A stretch of 64,000 bases of DNA, taken from Todiramphus chloris collaris (lineage: Eukaryota > Chordata > Aves > Coraciiformes > Alcedinidae). This document shows positions 13,354 to 25,900 of this stretch, in pieces. Numbering within the stretch: the first letter of the stretch is position 1; every line of letters starts with the position of its first letter. Position numbers and translations under genes: made by a program. The notes beneath the pieces were generated by a model. The model did not search any database. It was not told where the DNA came from and worked only from the letters and a program-made list of their open reading frames with translations. The DNA lies in contig JANVCC010000077.1 in assembly GCA_025345505.1 (NCBI GenBank), positions 9,107,163 to 9,171,162 of the forward strand, in the 5' to 3' direction.

Positions 13354-13540
13354 CTGACATGAACTTTATTTTTTCAAGCGGAATGTTGCAGTTTTGCTGG
13401 ATTTTAGTTCAACGTATAACAAAATACAAACACTTCAGGGAAAGCGTGTCAACATTTCTGCTCCCTCAGAATGCACTGCAGTGGCTTCTGTCAGACACAG
13501 CACCCTAGCTGCTGTGCTTCCAAGTTTTTATATTTAACAA
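13354..13540 (+). repeat. Diverged local duplication, copy B
   Basis: This is the partner of 12577-12780. The shared 20-mer tgtcaacatttctgctccct is at 13447-13466, followed by cacagcaccctagc and atttaacaa. Between the shared blocks the copies differ in length and base sequence, which points to considerable age. Copy B runs directly into an LTR-like stretch, so it may be part of a larger old element. Confidence 0.7.
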
Positions 13541-14010
13541 CCTAAACTGCCCCAAGTGTCTCTTTGATGACTCCACTCTAAACCATGCCGCTGAGAAAGA
13601 TCTCTTCCCCAAAATGTTAGGCCATTTTCTAGCTGGCTGTGCCTGTTCCCCACGAGAGAGAGACAGGATGGGGCTTCGGGTCCTTCGTAAGGGGCCATAC
13701 GCCTCAGGCACTGTGGAGGTGGGTTGACATTAGCTCGCCTGCACAAATATTTGCTTGCATCTTTGCCATTTTTAAATTCTCTCTCTCTTGTTTACCCTTC
13801 TTTGTTCCCACCTGTCATGTTTCTTTCCTGGCTGTTGCTATTAGTATGTAATCTTTCTATTCTGTGTCCTAATCTAAAGCACATTTGACATTCATTATCT
13901 GAAAGACTCCTTATTAATAAACATCGCTACCATTGCTAGTGCCTAACACATCACTTGGTATCAGTATTGTTCGTGTGAGGTGCTGACCACACAACGTAAC
14001 ACATTTGTTG
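13541..14010 (+). mobile_element. Possible solo LTR-like stretch (weak)
   Basis: This moderately GC-richer block ends with a pyrimidine-rich part, an AATAAA signal (13917-13922) in 'ttattaataaacatcgcta', and a tail ending near 'acaacgtaaca'. That layout recalls ERVL-type LTRs of birds. I cannot find a clear TG start, paired LTR, target-site duplication or internal retroviral sequence. It may instead be unique DNA with a chance poly(A) signal. Confidence 0.22.
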
Positions 14011-15058
14011 CCAAAGGCTTTTACTGTTGAGCATTGCAAGGCCAGTGTGCAGCTGACCTCAGGTTCAAGACTTCATTTGATCAGTTCTGTATGTAAAAAT
14101 TTGTAGGAGTGGAGGAGAAAGAGGTGGAAGGAGGGGCAGCAACGAAAAGCCAGTTCTTACTTTCACATTGTTCTTACCCGAGTCTTGTGAAATTCCATTG
14201 GATAGGAGCTGATCTTGTCTTTCAGCCCGTGTAATTGGTACAGGGCATTTGTGGCATGTCAACAGAATACTGCTTGAAACACTTAAAAAACTGTTCTGTG
14301 GTGGTAGAAGTAGGATGTGTACCATCATGTGTTAGATTTCTGCAAATCTGAGTAAGATCATGTTGAAGAGTTTGCATGTTTTCCTATTCATCTGAGAGAG
14401 AAAAGATTTCATTAGCTTGCTTCTGTGTTGAAGACATTCACCACCGGTGGGACTGAGACCTTATCCCTCTCAGGAAGATACCAGATACTGATCTTACAAT
14501 CTTGTGATGGACCTTAGGATCCATTTCTAACCGTGTCTTTAGAGGAAGGTGCAAAAATCCTCATGAACAACTTCTCAGAGAGGAAGTAGTTTTATCATCC
14601 TTATCTTGGGGTTCTTGGGTTATAGTCCAGTATTTTAATCAGCTGAGGCATTGAATACTTGCCTGTACACTGTGGAAAGAACCTACCTTGATGCTCATGC
14701 AAGCTCTCTAGCACTACACACAGCTCAAACTTTAAGCCTTTGTTTTCAGTAGCAATTAATGAGTATTGTGATCTAGAAATTAAAATGGTAATGAGCTTTT
14801 AGCATAATGAAAAGAGCCTGTAAAGGCAAGAAAAAGCATATGTGGGTCTCCAAGTCACATTACTCCCCACATACAAAAGCAGATGTTAGCCTTGGCTGGA
14901 ATGAGCCATATTGACTCATTTCATTTTATACAAATCTCTTAAAGCACCCATAACCCTTATGCAATACAGAAAGATGAGGCACTCATGTCTCTAGCCTCAT
15001 ATTCAAGTGGTCTTCTTATCAATAGCTTTGTTCATTTGGGGCTGATAAATCAGAATAT
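14011..15058. other. Unique non-coding DNA, no feature seen
   Basis: AT-rich mixed sequence with no recognisable repeat, CpG cluster or coding signal. The longest open frame is 87 codons (minus strand, 14065-14328) and is Ser/Leu/Pro-rich without family resemblance. Confidence 0.55.
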
Positions 15059-15150
15059 TCACAGAATCACAGAATGTTAGGGGTTGGAAGGGACCTTGAA
15101 AGATCACCTAGTCTAAACCCCCTGCCAGAGCAGGATCACCTAGATGTGAT
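15059..15150 (-). mobile_element. CR1 LINE 3' end, 5'-truncated fragment
   Basis: On the minus strand this is the extreme 3' end of a CR1 element. It shows 'cacagaatcacagaatg', the reverse of the terminal attctgtg repeats, then 'ggttggaagggacc' and 'gaaagatcacctagt', then 'cctgccagagcagg'. Only about 90 bp of tail remains, so it carries no open reading frame. The tail is nearly the same form as that of the CR1 at 47.4-47.9 kb, which suggests one subfamily. CR1 copies are normally 5'-truncated by incomplete target-primed reverse transcription. Confidence 0.93.
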
Positions 15151-15867
15151 GCCTTCATCTTGGCTTGATTTTTTTTTTTTCCTTTGTTTGCACATGCCTA
15201 GTACTTTTTTAAATATAACAGTACAGAATGATGCACAGTCAGTGATTTAGGAGCCAAATAAATAGCTAATGCAGTTTAAATCTGTAGAAAATAATGTCTT
15301 TTTTATGTGACTCTAATTATACTTGGAGCAATTTAGGTGAAAATCAATATGATTTCTATAAATTAAAAATAAATGCAAGTATATTATTTTGATCCTTCCT
15401 TTTCTCCATGAGTGCTAACAAAAGTAATACCATTTTGAGGAGAGAATAAAACTCATTTTTTATGAGTAACCCAGTTGCTTTTTTTGATGATTGTGTGACA
15501 CTTTGCAAGTCTTACAAGTATCTAAGTGCAACAATGAAGCTTCTCTGTGTCAAAGACACCTAAGAACATACAAGAGTTTGGAAGGCTTTTAAGCTTAGCC
15601 TGATAAGCAATTCATGAATATTGTAGCTAGAGTATTCTCCCCACTGTTAGCTGAATTGATATGTTGAATAGATGTCCAGTTTTTTTGCATCTGAATTGAA
15701 AGTAAATTTCATTTGTGGGAGAAGAGGGAAGAAAGCATCATTCAGAAGAGACTTTGTTTTTGAAATAATTTTCTTTCTTTTAACATAGACAGAACATTCA
15801 TCTATTTGAAGTGTGGCTCCCAAATAGAGCAGGTTTTATCTCAGAGGCAAGAAAAAACATGGTAATT
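15151..15867. other. Unique non-coding DNA, no feature seen
   Basis: AT-rich sequence with a T run at about 15170-15180. No repeat family or coding signal was recognised. Confidence 0.55.
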
Positions 15868-15950
15868 AAAAAAAAAAAAAAAAAACCCAAACAACAAAAA
15901 CAAACCAAAACCAAACCACAACATAAAAACTGAACCACCAAAACAAAATA
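15868..15950 (+). repeat. Poly(A) run grading into A/C-rich simple sequence
   Basis: A run of 18 A (15868-15885) is followed by about 65 bp made almost only of A and C in caaa/aacc units. This is a degenerating A-rich simple repeat. It may have begun as a retroposon tail, but no parent element is recognised upstream. Confidence 0.8.
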
Positions 15951-17395
15951 CATTTTAAACTGTTTCCAAGTGTTTTGAGTTGTTTGTGCATAGGCGGTAC
16001 CTACATCTGGGATCTAATGGAGAGTCAAGGATATTTACAGTATATCTTTTCTTTTTCTCTGATTTTCTTTAATGAGCATGATTTGAACCTACCTCTTTAA
16101 ACAAGCATAAATTCTCACAAACATGTTCCTTTTGCATTTCACAGCTGTAGCTTATCACTTTTCATATTCATTGGCTCACTACTCTATTGACTTCTTAAAA
16201 AGCCAGAAAAGTTTAAAAAAATAAAAAGTCTTGCTCTCACCAACTTTGAGAAACTCAGTGGGAGTTTTCAGAGGTGTTGGTATGAGGAAAATGCCCAATC
16301 TGCATCATATGTCTCAGGAACACCTGAGATTAACTTCCTTATTCAGCTTTGGAAATCCTTCCTCGAAGGCTGAATCTCACAGTTCAGTATGAGGATGAGG
16401 AAGAGGAAGAAGACCACAGTCCAGGATATGGATGGTACCTGTATCATCAGAGTGGTCAAGTGCCTCTTGAATCAGATCTTGCAGAATTGCCTGGTTCTTG
16501 GAGCCACTGTGTAAAATGCTTAGCAGGCAGGTGGGTGACTGGGCAGCACAGCAGGGTATTTTGTTCCTAAACCCCTGACTGAGACTTATCACCTAATGAA
16601 TGTGGGGCTTTATCTTCCCTATCCAATGCATTTGTGGCTGTGCTTCTAAACAGCTAATTGGTTAATGTGTTGGACATGGCTGGCTCTCTTGCTAATTTAT
16701 ACATGCAAGCTGTCTGTGTAACTTGAAGTTATATGTATTTTAACCAACCTAATGAGTAAAAGCAAGCACCCCTTAGAAGGAAGCCTGTACTGCAAGCCTG
16801 CCTCTGGGAAGTTACTTGTGAGAATAAGGTTTTCAGAAAGGAAAGGGGGGGGATAAAGACTAACTTCCAAACGGGCTTACAAAAGAGATACAGTGCACCC
16901 TATTATCTAACAGCGCTCTGCCTTTTCACTCAGGGAGACAGACACTAAGGTGCATTAGTCCTATCATTTGTATGTCTGTAAATATCAATAAAGTGTGTGA
17001 TTTGGCATTCACGTTTACACAATGAAGGACGAGGACTATCCTTTTCAGGAAATTTCACAGAGCCATTCACAAACAAAAGCTCAGTAATTTAATCTTTCAA
17101 AAGCTCAATAATGCTAAGTTCAAAATTGCAGGTTTTAAACTAATGTACCTGATAAGTAATGATGACAGAATTTAAAAGGTCCATTATTTGGTAATCTAAT
17201 ATTCCCAATCCCAGTTATCTGTCAAAGAGAATACTCTCCCTTAAACAGCCCTAATGTGTTCACATCTACATTAATCTCTTAGGGAGAAAAGAAGCATTCT
17301 TTACCGGCTTTATCTGTTTCCAAATGTCTGACTCCACAAGGAGCCATTTCGCACCGCTGCTGAGGCTATGTAAATGACTCACATGTCTTTGTACC
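15951..17395. other. Unique DNA, AT-rich, flanking the CpG block
   Basis: No coding gene was recognised. An open frame at 16349-16570 contains an acidic DEDEEEEED-like run from gag/gat repeats, with no domain. From about 17030 to 17395 the sequence is AT-rich and irregular, then reads 'ctatgtaaatgactcacatg', which holds an AP-1 type site TGACTCA (17375-17381) just upstream of the CpG-rich block. Regulatory function is inferred only. Confidence 0.45.
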
Positions 17396-17656
17396 CTAGG
17401 TGCGATTTCTGGCGGGTACACGCGATACCGCATTACCGAGAGGCACTCCCTGCCCAGCCAGCCCTCCGTGTTCGTTTACATGCTGTGCCCAGTGCCTTTG
17501 AATCCTTTGCTGCTTCCCCGCTCCCAAACAAACATCGTGCTTAGGGCTCTGCTCCTCGCCTGCTTTTCTCGCAGGATGCACTGCTTTCCTGCGCAGCGCG
17601 ACTCTCTTCCGCCCTGCCATCTCCCACCCGGACCCCAGAGAGTCCCGGCGTGACAG
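17396..17656. promoter_or_regulatory. Isolated CpG-rich block (orphan CpG island candidate)
   Basis: I count about 19 CpG dinucleotides by eye in roughly 260 bp of G+C-rich sequence, close to the number expected from base composition. The flanks are CpG-poor. Clusters include 'acacgcgatacc' and 'gcgcagcgcgac'. A pyrimidine-rich run ending in 'cttttctcgcag' (to about 17574) looks like a plus-strand splice acceptor. Overlapping open frames on both strands (61-106 codons) are Arg/Cys/Pro-rich because of base composition and resemble nothing known. It may be an unannotated promoter or first exon, a regulatory element kept unmethylated, or an old GC-rich insertion. Confidence 0.5.
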
Positions 17657-19920
17657 GATTCACCAGGGGAGAGCTTACAGGAATTGTGCCTCTCCTTTCT
17701 AGGAAATGATATAGGGTAATATACAGGAGGGTTAGGATCAGGTATGCCACAACTGCCTCTGAGGGTGCATAGGGTGGCAGAGGCAGATGGAGTCACTGCA
17801 TGCTTTCCTTGGTCTTGCAGGCAAGGCTCCCTCCTCCCAGCTTACCTGCTCTTTAATTTCTCAGCTTGCAGCTCAGCTCTTTAAATCTCATTACTAGAGA
17901 AGGTTTTTGGCCTCAAGCAAGCCCGAGTCTTCCCTGGTCCATTCTAGATTCAGGACAAACCAGGACTTCTTAAAGTGTGTGTGCAATGCAGCAAAGGCAG
18001 TTACTACCTGAGGAGTATTGTACTTTTTCTTGGCTGAATTTTCAAACGCTTGTCCAAGTAGAACATACATAAGTGCACACAGAGTTCTTTATGTTTTTTA
18101 TGTCTTATTCTATCTTGATTTTCAGAACTTAATGACAGACACCACAAAGTGACCCAGAAGGAAACTTCTGAATCATTAAAGTATATCAATATAAAAGCTT
18201 CATTTGCAATGCTGCCTTGAGCAGTGAAACAATGCAATTTCTTTCTGGATCCTATGGACCACCATGTAAATACATTTGGCATAGTGCTGTAAAAGAGTTC
18301 TGAAGGTGGTGTTGACTCAAAGGGTTTTTTGTACAATTAAAAGAAAAAAAAAAATCATCAGAATTGTGGTATTGTTGACAAAATGCAGCTGTTTACAATG
18401 TCTGCAGGCCATTGGTTTGTGAAAGTAGGTGAGTGGAAATTGCTTTTTAAAAAAAAATCCTATCCTGAGTCAGGAAAGAAAGTCTCATGTTCACATGTGA
18501 AAGCAGCTCTGTTTAAATTTAAAGAGTGAAACGAAAGGTCCAGTTCAAGGTATAGTAGCTATCTGTGCTTAATGGAGTTAGCACTATGAATCAAGAAAAA
18601 GTGTATATTAAAAAAAATATTAAATTGCACATTAAAATTATTTAAAAGATTTGTCAAATGCAATATATTTAGATACTATGAATGCAGTGTCTGAAATAAA
18701 TAGATATGGTATACTTGTGTACATAAAACCAACCAAGACCATTAATTTCAAGGTGTGTTCCTGCAGCTTTGGGGATTTTTGTTTTTATTATACTTGGAGA
18801 AAAAGAAAAAAAAAATATTTAGGAATTTCAGAACTCCATAACTTTAGGAGAATGCCATATAAAATATATCCTCAGGAAAGCTGAGAGTTGTCTCACAAAC
18901 ACAGGGTTGATCACAAACACAGAAAAACTATTTAAGCCTGTTCTGTAGTGGGACAGCAACAAAACTGATCCCATAAGCAGCTGTTTGACAACAGCTACTC
19001 ATACATGGCTGGTTCAAAACAACGTGCCACCACTGCTCAAAGAACAGAATGTTTTACTAGCACCTGCTTGAAACCTGGGAGCTGCATCTGTTGCTGATGT
19101 GGCTGCTGCCTATGCAAACTGGGTCTAGGAATCCAATAAATACCAGTTGGTCAAAGAACAGGATTTATGTCAATTAGGAAAATCATCAGGACGGGGAAAT
19201 TAGCACAGCCATTTCTGTGACACAGATGGGACCCTATGGAAACTAAATTTACCATGGAAAACAGATGCCTCCATGTACTAAGCCATACATTCAATACCTG
19301 GCTTGAGACTAACAAGCATTCATATTTTAGTGTTTAGTTGAATCATGACAAGGACAACATGATATTAGTGTTAGATGTGTAACCCTTGTGGAAACATTCA
19401 ACTTACACATATACATGCTTACCCCCAGATGTAATGCCGGGCCAGCCAGCCTCAGTACCTGCTGCAGCTGAGGGTACAAAAGGTACAAAAGGCACAAATA
19501 CAAACTTAACAAATGTTTACTGACTCCCTAATGTCATTCTAATCCTCGGTGGAAGCCTGCAGGAGAAGCTGGCCCTTTTTATCATATTCGGTGCATTCGA
19601 CATTTATTCGGTGATGTTTTGAAAGGTTTTGAAAGGTGGCAATGCATTTTGCTTGCAGCTGTGTGATTGGGAATATCAAATCCTGTGTGTGCTCCACTCA
19701 ACGAGAGAAAGTGCAGAATGTTCTTTGTGTTTCTCTACTTTGACCCTTCAAAACCAGGGAATGCTCAGTTCCCACCTGATATGTTGTATGTGATTGCCAC
19801 AGATAAACTGATCTTTATCTACAAAGAGAGATCTTTGCTTCTGCTCTCATCAAGGCATCTTCCCAGATGATGTTTAAATAGTTGCATATTGAAGAGCCTT
19901 TGCAATATCAGTAATTAAAA
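17657..19920. other. Unique non-coding DNA with minor short repeats
   Basis: No gene or dispersed repeat was recognised. Small local repeats are present: tcacaaacacag twice near 18893-18922, and a ggtacaaaa-type unit three times at about 19473-19498. A run of A lies at about 18342-18353. Open frames are at most 110 codons (minus strand, 18004-18336) with no family match. Confidence 0.55.
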
Positions 19921-19997
19921 GTAAATGGGTCAGAGGTAAATGGGTAAATTTGGGTAAAAATGGGTAAATGGGTAAAAATGGGTAAATGGGTCAGAGG
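19921..19997 (+). repeat. Short minisatellite of ggtaaat / gggtaaaaat units
   Basis: About 77 bp is built from variants of gggtaaat and gggtaaaaat. The identical 16-mer gtaaatgggtcagagg marks both ends (19921-19936 and 19982-19997), so the array appears to have grown between two copies of its own flank. It is likely length-variable between individuals. Confidence 0.9.
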
Positions 19998-22900
19998 GCT
20001 TGTTAGGTGTTTTCGGCATTTCTTGGTCATTCCCTTTCAGTTCCAAACACTACCTAACAATTAATTTCTGCCTTGAATTACTTTAGTACTTCAGCTTTTC
20101 CTTTCATTGTTTCACTTCTCCTTTGGAAACTCTTTTCAATATGTTTGTTTTGATTCATTCTGCTATTAAATGTTGGACTTTGCTCCAATTTAGTACAGCT
20201 AGCCATCAACTCAAGTGTACAGATGTTTTAAGTTTTTAGGCTGGTCTTTCTGTCCTTCTAACAGATGACAGCCAGTATCCACAACTCAATCAAAAACCTG
20301 TTCCAGGCCTGCCTTAAAAAGTCTCGATTTCTCCTCAGGCTTGTGAATTTCCCCTGTTCCTTTCTTTTTTTCCTTTGAATTTGCTCTACAGGTCTTTAGC
20401 TCCAGCTAGTGGCTTACTCCAAAATGCAAATTTTGTCCAGTGTCTTAAAAGAAAGCAGAAAGGTGGGGTTTAGCTGTAATTCTGACAGTACTCTCAGTGT
20501 GTGTGGAGAGGGAGAATTATTCAGAGGTGTTAGTTCTTCCTCGCTAATCTGAGTTAACCCACAAATACTTTAAAATGTAATAAATACACTCCTTTTTCAG
20601 ATTACAAGCTCCTGTGTTATCACATTGGGCCGAATTCTGCCCTCAAGTGGAGACTTGTATAGCTCTTCTGGACTTCAAAGGCAGCTGCACATACGTGTCT
20701 TAAAGCAAAAAACCAGATGTTTTGTCAAATGAAAAGCTTTACCTTTGCTCTCACTTTTCCTCTGCACCCTTCTTATTGAGAGCTGGTGAAGCCTTTATAC
20801 AATACGCTAACCCAAAACTAGAAAGCCTTTATTTTTAGGTAGGGTTTGAGGTTTGCACCCAGCTTTGATGGGATCCCTTTCCTCTCAGGACTTTGGAGTA
20901 CATGTGGATCTCTTCTGGGTCTGGGAACCCCCTGATCAGGCTGGACGCTGCTGGTGACAGAAGACCCCTTTGGCAAAGTGTCCTCTGGAGGAGCACAAGG
21001 AGGGAGTTTTTGGACATTTCACTGGAAAGAGGGGTGAGTGCCCCTGCTGAATGTCTCTCCTAGGAAAAGATGGGCTATGATGTTGCAGATGCAGCAGTTG
21101 TCCTGCTTTGGTAAATCTGCAGTCACAGGCAGGGAGCATTTGGGCGAAGCTGAATACAGGGGTGGAGGGAAGCAGGTTGTTTCCCTCTGAGGAAGGAAAT
21201 AAATTTTTCCAGTGACAGGTGATTTTTGTCTTAATTCAATTAATTCACACAGAATGCCTTCATCTTCAGAATGCTAATTTGAAACAGTAAAAACGAAATG
21301 CATTTTAAGCTCATGGAATCTCACACATCACTTTCTCCTCAGTTTTCAACTGGAAGTTTCATTGAAAGTGTGGGTATAATAGGTATAATTTAAAAGGCTT
21401 TTCTTTCCCGACCCCCGCCCCAAGAGGAAGTGCGTATATCCATACTCTGCAGGATGAAAGCACATGGGCAGACACAAGCTGAGCTTTGTTGTGTGACTCT
21501 CAGCATTGGCACCAGTACAGGTATGGCTGCCTTGGCAGCACTAGAGGAAACCCATTTGAATTCCACAATCCTCTTGTTTAAACCCAAAGACTCAAATGTC
21601 TGTTGTTTGTTCAAAGACTTTTATTGTTTCCATTTCATTACTTGGTGAACTGGATACTGGGACAGGTGTGTCTACAGTCTGTTCATATTGACTGTCCATC
21701 TAAGATACCAGATAACATGATAATGCATTCCTGGGTTTCACAAACTTTGTCACTTCTGCCATAAAACCCTGGCACCTAGTGTAAATAAATATATCTACAA
21801 TATAGTAAATTCAATCCAGGTCTCTCTCCAAGGGCAGTAATCTATTCCTGAAGGCCTAACCTTCGTCATGAGTCAGAAATTGTGCTACACTATTGATTCA
21901 ATCCTTTCCTGAAGGTGAGAAAAGCACCAGAGTACATTAAGAGATTTTATGTCAACATTTCAAAAGTAGCTTTTGCCATAGCTGAAGCCTGCGAACTGAA
22001 CAACATATATACTGTGCAACACAGAGAATACCTGTATGTGTTCTTCCACGATACAGATACAGCTATATCTCTTCTTTGTCTGATTATATACCTATACACA
22101 AACTCATGTATATGCACAATTTATGTGTGTGTATATATATTTATAGAAAAAAAGTAAGTATCTGCACACGGTTTCCCACCAGTTTGTTGGATTCCTTATC
22201 TCTCACAAATGTTTTCATTTATTTCCAATAGAAATGTTCAGAGAGTGGCAGAACAAGTAGAATTGTTAAGTGCTTCCAAAGGTTCTGTTGTCAGCGAGTG
22301 CAATGTTATACCCTGGCAAAAAACTAACATGTTAGTGTTGTAATTTTCTACCAAGTGCACCAACACCACACTTGGGACACATGCAGAAGTCTATTGATCC
22401 ACTAGGTCAGGGACCTTAAAATATTTGGAATTGCTCTTTAGAAAAATAAAATAACCCACACTTTTTTTGAATTACTGTGGTCTTTCAAAGTCCATATAAA
22501 GTATTACGCAAGGAGACAAAGCTATTTTACCAGGCAGGCAGATATTCCAAATTACTGGTTCTTAACAAGCATGGTAATACATCAGTCAAAAGCAATAAAT
22601 TTAAACTTAATGAAATCTCAATTTGCCTACAGTGCATTTCACTTTGACATTTTCTACATTGCCACGGTGCTTTGATAAAGTTTTTTAAAATGCAAAGAAA
22701 GTGTCTGTAAGGCTAAAGAGCAGACTTGGTGCCATTGTGCCCAATGGAACATTACAGTACTTAAGTTCCATCACTATATGCCCTGTGGCAGACTAAGCCT
22801 GAGCGCTAACATAGGTTCAGTTTTCATTATCATCATGTGATTATCCATTTTACTGCATTTAACTGATAATACAACTACCAGCTCACCTTAAAAGAATTAG

Positions 22901-25900
22901 CTTGGAGGTTTCATTGCTTTCCAAATGGAATTCATTTGACAAACAAATGACAATTAGCCCAATCTCCCTGTTCTGTGTCAGGATGGTTTTTGATTGAACC
23001 TAGACCAATTTACAATTTTTAAATGAGTTTAGACATTTACATTTAAAATGTCTAGAGGAAATTAGCCTTGGGACATCTAACAGCCAAAATGCTTTTTGAA
23101 GTTGATTATTATTTGATCTAGTACCCTCTACCTGTACATTTTGTTCTGACTTCAAAGTTTTGGAATGAAAATGCCACCTACACCTCAAAGCATAGGGAAA
23201 AACTTAAAAGCAGTTTTACTCATTATGTTATGCAAAGAAACCTATATTTTAATATTCGTTTAATATGGTTAGTTAGCTTTAATGACACCAGTTTGACAGT
23301 GTCATAGTTTTCGAATATAAGACATTGATTGAAGTTTCCCGTGCTTGCCGGCGTTTTTTTGTAGAACGAAAGAATATCTTTTGAAGGTGAGATTCATATG
23401 CCCTCCACTACCATTCTGCCACAGATAGAAATGTAATCATTTACAGATGAATGCATGTCTTTGTACAGAGTCAAAAATATGTTGTCATTTCTATATTATT
23501 CTGTGTATCAAACTCTTTATTAATGTTTGTTTTCCTGCATACCAAATTTGTCCAGCTATATTTATATTGGTCTTAAAGCAGGAGGGTCTCCTTATGAAAA
23601 AAGGCTTGTCAGTAATTCCATTATAAATATGCAGGCTCTGATAACACAGCCATGAAAATTGGGCTGAAATTAGGCACATGGTATCTCAGCCTTAAGGTAA
23701 TTTGTATCATACTATTTTTATTTTGTTTTATTAATTTATGCATTTTTGTAAAGTTAGAAAACTGTACATTTGGCCACTGTAAAATTCTGAGCATAAAAAT
23801 AAAGCTTTTCACGACGCCTATGGGAGTCTTAGGACTTTCAGAAATAGGTCTGGTTTATTTTAACAAAATCAGTTTGGCTTTCAAGCAGTAATGATTTCTT
23901 GGGAAGTATTTTTGAAAAATGTTTCATGACTTTCTGGTACACGTACTTTATATGAGCATACAAAGCTACTCACAAAGGTATGCTCTTCCATCATGAATAG
24001 ATATGATTGTCTTATAATGGATTACACAAACCCTACTCAGCAGCGTTTTAGGCTTCTGAAGTCTTAAGTTTCCAAGTACAGCTGAAAGCAAATGAGATTT
24101 TGGGACAGGCTTTGTTGGAAACCTAGGTCTGAACCAGCAGCACCACAGTTTTCTTATCCCATGGTTGTGTTTGCAGAACCAAATGCACCAAATTTTCTTG
24201 AGGAGTGAAACAATGTTGTATTGTCATGCCCCATATTGGCTAACTTTCAAGTCATGTCAACTCCTGTGGGTGTCTATGTGATCTCAGTTTCAAAAAAATT
24301 CTGCTTTACTATATGTACTGCATACTGAATTTTGCCACACCTCACCTAATGTCCAGGCTAAACTGGGATCCATACATTAGGTGTTTCCCCAGATTTGTCA
24401 TCTGAGAGAATTAACCTGGTGAATCTAAATATCAAGCCAGATCCATACAAATGTAGTGGGATCTGCTGATTTTAGAGGGAAAGAGATGGTGATGGCACCC
24501 TACTCTTATGCATTTATAGCAGCCTCCCCAAAACAAGGTGTCTAATTCTGCTTCTACTTTGGAAGTGAAGCCTAAATGCCTGGTGTTGATTTCCAGATTT
24601 TTCTGTGAGGGCTCAGTGATTAAAAGTAAGTGCATGAGTCTTAGGCAACTTGATAACTAAAGATCTTTTTGGACTTCAGTCTTAGTCTTCTGTGAGTTAG
24701 TCCTTGAGGAGGACAAAATCTGTGTCCTGAAACATTTTCTTGAGTGAAGATTTCTTAAAAATTGAGACAATGTTAATCAAATAATGACCTGGGAGGCATC
24801 CTTGGGCAGACTGTGTCAGGCCTGCAATGACAGAGGCTTGAAAATGTGATCTAATTTCAGCAGATCCAGTTCTGTCTCAAAATGGATCATTAGAATCAGT
24901 TCAAAGTGCTGCTTCTATAATCTTTTAGAAATAGTTATTTATATATTTTCCGTGTCTGCTATTCTCTAAAATATGTGCAAGTGCGATAAACGCACTTCAG
25001 ATGTGCTTGTTGAGCAAACAAACACCCTGGGGATGGAGGTCAGAGACCAGCTCTCCTAGGAAATCTTTAACCATTAAATTCAAAATCTGTAATTTTCTAC
25101 AGCACATCTTTAAAAGTAGATACTAAAATCCTCAAGTATGCAAGTGTGAGTCTCTATAAGCAGGGGTGAAAGTGCATTGGGTGGAGCGAAGGCACTGGAA
25201 AATCAGAGAGACTAATCCCTCCGGTGTCAGAATTTAGAAAAATACTGGATGTACATTCCAACTAAGAGAACAACAGTTGGGCTTCTCACTTGAGAAACTC
25301 CTTTGCTCGCAGTACCTGCAATGAATTACGATAGATTTTAATAAGTTCTTCTCATCAACTCAGAGAAATTAAGTCTGGCTTTCTGTTTGGTTTTGTTTGC
25401 ATTAAAATTTGGATGTGAGGAAATGGTATGCATGGTAGTATTCCTTTTCTGGCAGCTACAGGATGTAGCCACCTGAGCATGAAATACTCAGTGTCTTCAG
25501 GGATTCCTGATCTCATTGCTCACCAATGTGATACAGGTATTTGGAGCATGAAGGAATGAGAGAGGAGAGAGGTTGAAGGTGTTTAGAACTAAATGTGCTA
25601 CTGTAGAAAGAAAAGGCAGTGTTTTTAGAGGAAAAAAATAATGGAATCTGAAAACATGGAGCTCACTGTCTTCCATGCTCAAGGGCACCTTTCTCCAACT
25701 CCCTATATCAATCCAACCTCACCCAAGAGCACACAACTCTCCAACAGCAAGAATGAAAGAATAGGATGACTTAGTATTTCTAGAAAAAGTTGGGTATCAT
25801 TTATTATTTATAAATTTCTTTTTGTACATATCTTTAGGGACATTAAGAGATTAGTAGTCATGCAGTTTGTTCTGAGCATTAATGCTAATCCTCAAAGATA

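Noticed and set aside
16349-16570. Plus-strand frame with an acidic Asp/Glu run
   Set aside because: The acidic run comes from a short gag/gat-rich stretch; nothing else suggests a protein.
17396-17796. Overlapping Arg-rich frames on the minus strand and Cys/Pro-rich frame on the plus strand in the CpG block
   Set aside because: They overlap each other in several frames, as expected of stop-poor GC-rich DNA, and show no domain.
20830-21150. G+C-richer stretch with reversed AATAAA, considered as a minus-strand LTR
   Set aside because: No terminal motifs, target-site duplication or second copy could be identified.
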